Below are positions 21,640-25,651 of a DNA stretch of 25,651 bases, piece by piece. The DNA is taken from positions 1 through 25,651 of the IMG/VR virus record IMGVR_UViG_3300032296_002896, one strand, 5' to 3'. How positions within the stretch are numbered: the stretch's first letter is position 1; every line of letters starts with the position of its first letter. Below the pieces are notes generated by a model. The model worked only from the letters and a program-made list of their open reading frames with translations, searched no databases and had not been told where the DNA came from. The stretch is from a virus. Made by a program: the position numbers and the translations under genes.

Positions 21640-22296
21640 ATGGGATATTTAAATAACCAAATAGTAACAGTAGACGCTATTTTAACAACAAAAGGAAGAG
21701 AATTATTAGCTCGTAATGACGGCTCTTTTAGAATTACACAGTTCTCATTATCAGATGATGAAATTGATTATACATTATTTAATCCAACTAACCCATCTGG
21801 TTCAGCATATTATGGTCAAGCAATTGAAAATATGCCTTTATTAGAAGCATTCGCTGATGAAACACAAATAATGAAGTATAAACTTACTACATTACCTCGT
21901 GGAACTGCTAAAATGCCTATTATTAATATTGGTTACACTAATATTATATTAAAACAAGGAGCTTCATTATCAATTACTCCTCAAACATTAAATTATTTAG
22001 GTGGCTCATCAACGTTTGAAGCCTCAGGATACAATTTTACTATTGGTGATGTTAGAACAATGAGTACATTTAATGGTGTAGGTGTTAATACAGCGGCTGC
22101 TACTTCATTAAATTCAACAACTACTCTTGGAACTAATGTGTCTAAAACAGTAATTGGTACTACATTAAACATGACTGGTACTACAATTAATACATTATTT
22201 GGTTCACAAACTCAACTACAAACTATATTAATTGTTGAAGGTAGAGATAGTGGAGCAAGAGTAACTATTCCAATCACTGTAACTAAAGTTAGTTAA
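21640..22296 (+). CDS. Virion structural protein (218 aa)
   Basis: The N-terminal half is distinctive: NNQIVTVDAILTTKGRELLA, FRITQFSLSDDEIDYTLFNP and PLLEAFADETQIMKYKLTTL (about residues 5-85). This block is familiar from structural genes in T4-like phages of marine bacteria. The C-terminal half consists of short beta strands rich in threonine, serine and asparagine, ending in TILIVEGRDSGARVTIPITV, an immunoglobulin-like finish. No signal peptide or catalytic motif is present. It begins a group of three structural genes behind a late-type motif. Its place in the virion is not known. Confidence 0.6.
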   Translation: MGYLNNQIVTVDAILTTKGRELLARNDGSFRITQFSLSDDEIDYTLFNPTNPSGSAYYGQAIENMPLLEAFADETQIMKYKLTTLPRGTAKMPIINIGYTNIILKQGASLSITPQTLNYLGGSSTFEASGYNFTIGDVRTMSTFNGVGVNTAAATSLNSTTTLGTNVSKTVIGTTLNMTGTTINTLFGSQTQLQTILIVEGRDSGARVTIPITVTKVS

Positions 22297-22316
22297 TAAA
22301 AATATTACAATAAAAT

Positions 22317-23381
22317 ATGTCATATAAATCATTAGACCCTCAAGATTTTCTAGTAAGTGCTGATTCTATAACAGCTCCATGTTGGAGTGATTATGATTCT
22401 TACTTAACTAGTATGTATACCTCATCTAACCAAGTGAGCGCTAACTCAGGTGATTATTATTTAAATATATATAATCTAAATGCTGATACTAATATTGCCG
22501 CTGAGCTACAATTTCAAATAGCTTATGGTAATAAACAAGGATCAGGGTCACTATTATATGACCCAGGTATTAATGGATTATCTCCAACTAGAACAGTTTA
22601 TGGTCAATGGAGAAATATGATTTATGGTGATGAAAACATTAATTTTGTTTTTGGAGATGTGACTTCATCCTTCCAAGATTTTTATGCTATAACAATAGAT
22701 AGAGCTAGATATAAACAAGCTTTATTTCCTGGAAGTTTAGATTTAAGATTATATAGTTCATCTAGAGTTATAAATTTAACAGATGACAGCCAATATACTA
22801 CTACTATTAATTATTGTGATGCTGGAAGGATATTCCAATTAATATCAGGAAGTGCGGGTGTGAGAACAAATACTAGCGCTTTAGGAGCTTTAACCAATGG
22901 TCAAACAATTTCAGGTTCATATGGTTTCTTTTTACCAGATATTGGTACTTTAATTTTAAACGCCGCTGCTTTAGATTTACCTTTTGCAAGTGGAGGAATA
23001 GCTTTAAATACCAAAAGAAATTCTAATACTCCTGATGATAATCCAATTCGTCTATGGTCAACAGCTTCTAATACAATAGGATTAACTACAGCGTCATTTA
23101 CAAGTTCATTCGCTTTAAATTCACAAGAAACAATTACTTCAGACTTTGTATTTGTAAGAGCTAGAAATGCTGAATTTAACTATACTGAAAATCCAAGTTT
23201 CATTTCAGGTAGTACAGGAGCAGTATTATATGATTTATTTGTTAATAGTCCAACTACTTATATCACAACTGTAGGTTTATATAATGATACTAATGAATTA
23301 TTAGCAGTAGCTAAATTATCAAAACCACTTAAGAAAGACTTTACTAAAGAAGCTTTAATACGCGTTAAATTAGATTTTTAA
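22317..23381 (+). CDS. Virion structural protein, first of two paralogues (354 aa)
   Basis: The N-terminus (PQDFLVSADSITAPCWSDYD) is followed by beta-rich sequence with an FGDVTSSFQDFYAITIDRAR segment (about 105-125). The C-terminal 70 residues (about 285-354) form a module shared with the next gene: R-x-x-E-F-N-x-x-x-N-P-S-x-I-S-G-S-T, then Y-x-T-T-V-G-x-Y-N and E-L-L-x-V-A-K-L-x-K-P-L. The module suggests the two proteins occupy equivalent positions or form a hetero-oligomer. A cysteine-containing motif (INYCDAG) lies in the middle. The short A/T-rich gap before its ATG lacks a clear late motif, so it is co-transcribed with 21640. Confidence 0.6.
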   Translation: MSYKSLDPQDFLVSADSITAPCWSDYDSYLTSMYTSSNQVSANSGDYYLNIYNLNADTNIAAELQFQIAYGNKQGSGSLLYDPGINGLSPTRTVYGQWRNMIYGDENINFVFGDVTSSFQDFYAITIDRARYKQALFPGSLDLRLYSSSRVINLTDDSQYTTTINYCDAGRIFQLISGSAGVRTNTSALGALTNGQTISGSYGFFLPDIGTLILNAAALDLPFASGGIALNTKRNSNTPDDNPIRLWSTASNTIGLTTASFTSSFALNSQETITSDFVFVRARNAEFNYTENPSFISGSTGAVLYDLFVNSPTTYITTVGLYNDTNELLAVAKLSKPLKKDFTKEALIRVKLDF

Positions 23382-23384
23382 TGA

Positions 23385-24374
23385 ATGGGTGCATTCAAAC
23401 AATTTTTAAGTACAGATGTAACTGTAGTTCCATTTGTTGTTAACAAAAGTTTTTCTTTTGAAGGAAGCGCATCCTGTGCTGAAGTAGGAATTAAAAGATA
23501 TATAGGAATTAATGTCCCATTTTCTTCTAGTGATAGTAATATAACTAGCATTGACACATTCCAATCTATCTCAGGTTCATTAATCTATAACTCAATAAAA
23601 CAATTATACTACACTAACTATATCAATAATCCAATTAGTAGTTCACCATATATTACTGATTTTACCAATCAAGTAGTTGAAGATGATTCATTAACTAATG
23701 TTTATAGTAGATTTTATAATTATGAACAAACTAGTTTGTTCCAAACTAACTCAGCAGGATACACATCAAATTATGGATTTAGTAGATATTTTCCTACACA
23801 ATCTGCTAATTTCACCAGTGGTGGTGAAGAAGGAATGATAGGTGTGTTATCTATACCTAAAAATTTATTTGGAGATTATATAAATCCAAATTCATTTTAT
23901 ATGTCTATAGATTTAGATGAATCTGGAACTCCATTTATTTTCACAGATAATGGTGAAGGTCTTTTAAATTTAGAAAACACAACTGGAACATATGGGATAA
24001 TTAATTACTCTCACGGTACAATAATAATTGATTTATATAGAACACAAGACCCAGCAACTGATTGGATAAGTACATATGATGTATTATCCCCATTTACATG
24101 TAGTTTTCAAAGTACAAGAACAATATTTGAAACACAATATAAATGTACTATTAGACCAGATGAATTTAATTTTAGTCTAAACCCATCATTAATTTCAGGA
24201 TCTACAGATGGAACAATCTATAATTTTGTGACAAGTTCATATTTTAGTCCATATGTTACAACAGTAGGTTTTTATAATGAAGCTCAAGAATTACTAATGG
24301 TAGCTAAATTAGCTAAACCACTCCCAACAAGTGCAACAACTGATACAACAATATTAGTTAATATAGATAAATAA
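23385..24374 (+). CDS. Virion structural protein, second of two paralogues (329 aa)
   Basis: This gene starts three bases after its paralogue. The N-terminal region differs (GAFKQFLSTDVTVVPFVVNK), with a beta-rich centre containing YGFSRYFPTQSANFTSGGEE (about 125-145). The C-terminal module (about 260-329) matches the upstream gene: DEFNFSLNPSLISGSTDGTI, then YVTTVGFYNEAQELLMVAKLAKPL. It ends in a short strand, ILVNIDK, instead of IRVKLDF. An ATG four bases upstream (23381) is out of frame. It is the last structural gene before the DNA-metabolism genes, and a link to fibre or baseplate periphery is inferred from context. Confidence 0.6.
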   Translation: MGAFKQFLSTDVTVVPFVVNKSFSFEGSASCAEVGIKRYIGINVPFSSSDSNITSIDTFQSISGSLIYNSIKQLYYTNYINNPISSSPYITDFTNQVVEDDSLTNVYSRFYNYEQTSLFQTNSAGYTSNYGFSRYFPTQSANFTSGGEEGMIGVLSIPKNLFGDYINPNSFYMSIDLDESGTPFIFTDNGEGLLNLENTTGTYGIINYSHGTIIIDLYRTQDPATDWISTYDVLSPFTCSFQSTRTIFETQYKCTIRPDEFNFSLNPSLISGSTDGTIYNFVTSSYFSPYVTTVGFYNEAQELLMVAKLAKPLPTSATTDTTILVNIDK

Positions 24375-24378
24375 GATT

Positions 24379-24831
24379 ATGAGTAAATGGTTATATAAAG
24401 GTAAAGAAGTTAATAACATTGAAGACTTCGGAGAACAAACTCCATTTGGATTTGTTTATCTTATAGGAAATACTATTACAGGTAAAATATATATAGGTAA
24501 AAAATTCCTACAACATAAAAAAACCAAAAAACTAGGTAAAAAAGCTATGGCTGAACAAACTGGTCCTGGTCGTAAGAAAACTAAAGAAGTTACTTACGCT
24601 GAATCAGATTGGAAAACATATTGGGGTAGTTGTAAACCATTACATGAAGATGTAGCATTGTTAGGTGAAGATAAATTCTATAAAGAAATTTTAGAATTAG
24701 CATGGAATTCAAAACATCTATCATACCTTGAAGCTAAATATCAATTTACATTATGTGTATTAGAAAAAGATAGTTACAACGATAATATACAAGCTAGATA
24801 TTTTAAAAAAGACTTGGCTTTTAATTCATAA
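24379..24831 (+). CDS. GIY-YIG-like endonuclease
   Basis: The 150-residue protein has the GIY-YIG core in a divergent form: FGFVYLIGNTITGKIYIGKK (residues 23-42) supplies the two tyrosines (Y27, Y38) and the IYIG strand. After a lysine-rich insert there is WKTYWGSCKPL (79-88) and YLEAKYQF (116-123), with E118 placed like the catalytic metal-binding glutamate. The usual arginine in the first helix is not obvious; lysines (41, 42) may substitute. Such small nucleases occur in T4-like phages as Seg-type homing enzymes or host-DNA degraders. It starts four bases after the structural gene and lies 16 bp upstream of the primase. No separate DNA-binding domain is visible. Confidence 0.7.
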   Translation: MSKWLYKGKEVNNIEDFGEQTPFGFVYLIGNTITGKIYIGKKFLQHKKTKKLGKKAMAEQTGPGRKKTKEVTYAESDWKTYWGSCKPLHEDVALLGEDKFYKEILELAWNSKHLSYLEAKYQFTLCVLEKDSYNDNIQARYFKKDLAFNS

Positions 24832-24847
24832 TCACTATATTACCATT

Positions 24848-25651
24848 ATGGTGAATCAAGCTTTAGTATCAACACTGAATTCTGTATTAGGTAATGGTAA
24901 GAAGACCTCTAAAGGTAATTTTGCTTATCATTGTCCATTCTGTAATCACCATAAACCTAAATTAGAAGTCAATTTAACTGAAAGTGAAAAAGGTGAACAT
25001 CCATGGCATTGTTGGGTATGTGATAAAAGAGGTAAAAGCTTAGTTAAACTATTTAGACTAATATCTGCTCCTGATGATAAAATAACTGAAATAAAATCAT
25101 TAGTTAAATATACATCAGGTAATTTTGAAATAACAATAACTGAGAAAAAAGTAGAGTTACCTAAAGAATTTAAATCACTTACTATAGAGGGTAATAGCAT
25201 TGAATATAAGCACGCTATTAGCTATTTAAAACGCAGAAATATCACTAATAACGACATTATAAAATATAATATAGGTTATTGTGAATCTGGTGTTTACTCC
25301 AACTGTATTGTAATACCATCATATGATGAACATGGAAGTTTAAATTATTTTACAGCTAGAAATTTTAGTAAATCATCATCTATAAAATATAAAAACCCAG
25401 ATGTATCTAGAGATATAATACCGTTTGAGTTATTTATTAACTGGAATTTACCAATTATTATATGTGAGGGACCATTTGACGCGTTAGCTATAAAACGCAA
25501 TGTTATCCCATTATTAGGTAAAAATATTCAAAAAAGTTTAAGAAAAAAATTAGTTACCTCTAAGGTACAAAAAATATATATTGCGTTAGATAAAGACGCT
25601 ATTAAACAAGCTCTATCATTTTGTGAAGAGCTAATCAATGAAGGTAAAGAA
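24848..25651 (+). CDS. DNA primase (zinc finger plus TOPRIM), cut by window end
   Basis: The frame opens at ATG 24848 and runs without a stop to the window edge (268 codons). Residues 28-58 form a zinc-binding domain: CPFC (C29, C32) and WHCWVC (C55, C58), followed by DKRGKSLVKLF. About 125-200 contain the primase core (YLKRRNITNNDIIKYNIGYC, IVIPSYDEHGSLNYFTARNF). TOPRIM begins at about 203: IIICEGPFDALAIK with the catalytic glutamate, then IYIALDKDA (about 244-252) with the two acidic residues. It makes RNA primers for lagging-strand synthesis, the role of gp61 in T4, although this architecture looks closer to DnaG/CHC2 primases. The remainder of the gene lies beyond the window. Confidence 0.88.
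   Translation, partial: MVNQALVSTLNSVLGNGKKTSKGNFAYHCPFCNHHKPKLEVNLTESEKGEHPWHCWVCDKRGKSLVKLFRLISAPDDKITEIKSLVKYTSGNFEITITEKKVELPKEFKSLTIEGNSIEYKHAISYLKRRNITNNDIIKYNIGYCESGVYSNCIVIPSYDEHGSLNYFTARNFSKSSSIKYKNPDVSRDIIPFELFINWNLPIIICEGPFDALAIKRNVIPLLGKNIQKSLRKKLVTSKVQKIYIALDKDAIKQALSFCEELINEGKE

Noticed and set aside
24946-25200. Minus-strand ORF opposite the primase
   Set aside because: The primase frame carries zinc-finger and TOPRIM motifs through this region.
1-25651. CRISPR array, transposon or integrase attachment site
   Set aside because: No regularly spaced repeats, transposase or recombinase genes, or terminal repeats were seen.

Overview
The window is a stretch of a large, AT-rich, T4-like (myovirus-type) phage genome. 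The diagnostic genes are a gp25-type baseplate wedge protein, a gp6-type wedge protein, a gp55-like late sigma factor, a DnaG/TOPRIM primase and a long run of baseplate or tail structural genes. Three lines of evidence point to a Bacteroidota host. Four promoters have the form TTGGCT-N16-TTATATTTA, close to the -33/-7 (TTG ... TAnnTTTG) promoters of that phylum. Almost no start codon has a Shine-Dalgarno sequence; A/T-rich leaders are used instead. One exported protein has a signal peptide ending in SGFTQ, and one baseplate protein starts with a carboxypeptidase-regulatory-like domain, both common in Bacteroidota.

Layout. 1-3652 is an accessory/early-looking region. It holds two tiny paralogous membrane proteins, a GNAT-like protein, a two-TM microprotein, a DUF932 protein, a holin-like membrane protein and a 66-aa protein whose stop codon overlaps the first of a set of RNA genes. 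The RNA block (3123-3632) has two CAT-anticodon tRNAs flanking about 325 nt of non-coding, hairpin-rich sequence. The last 98 nt of that sequence has a tRNA acceptor stem and T-arm but no normal anticodon arm. A strong terminator closes the block. 3653-6167 holds an uncharacterised protein and a tight operon (60-aa protein, HD phosphohydrolase, membrane-anchored coiled-coil protein, gp55-like sigma). 6195-24374 is the virion module, all on the + strand except one signal-peptide gene on the - strand (9861-9496) with its own host-type promoter. 24379-25651 returns to DNA-related genes: a GIY-YIG-like nuclease and a DNA primase cut off by the window edge.

Regulation appears to have two classes. 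Small accessory genes and the tRNA block lie behind the host-like TTGGCT-N16-TTATATTTA promoter. Structural genes and some others carry TATTTATWA just upstream, which may be the target of the gp55-like sigma encoded in the same window. The least explained element is the RNA block, in particular the tRNA-like RNA at 3421-3518 and the structured segment before it.
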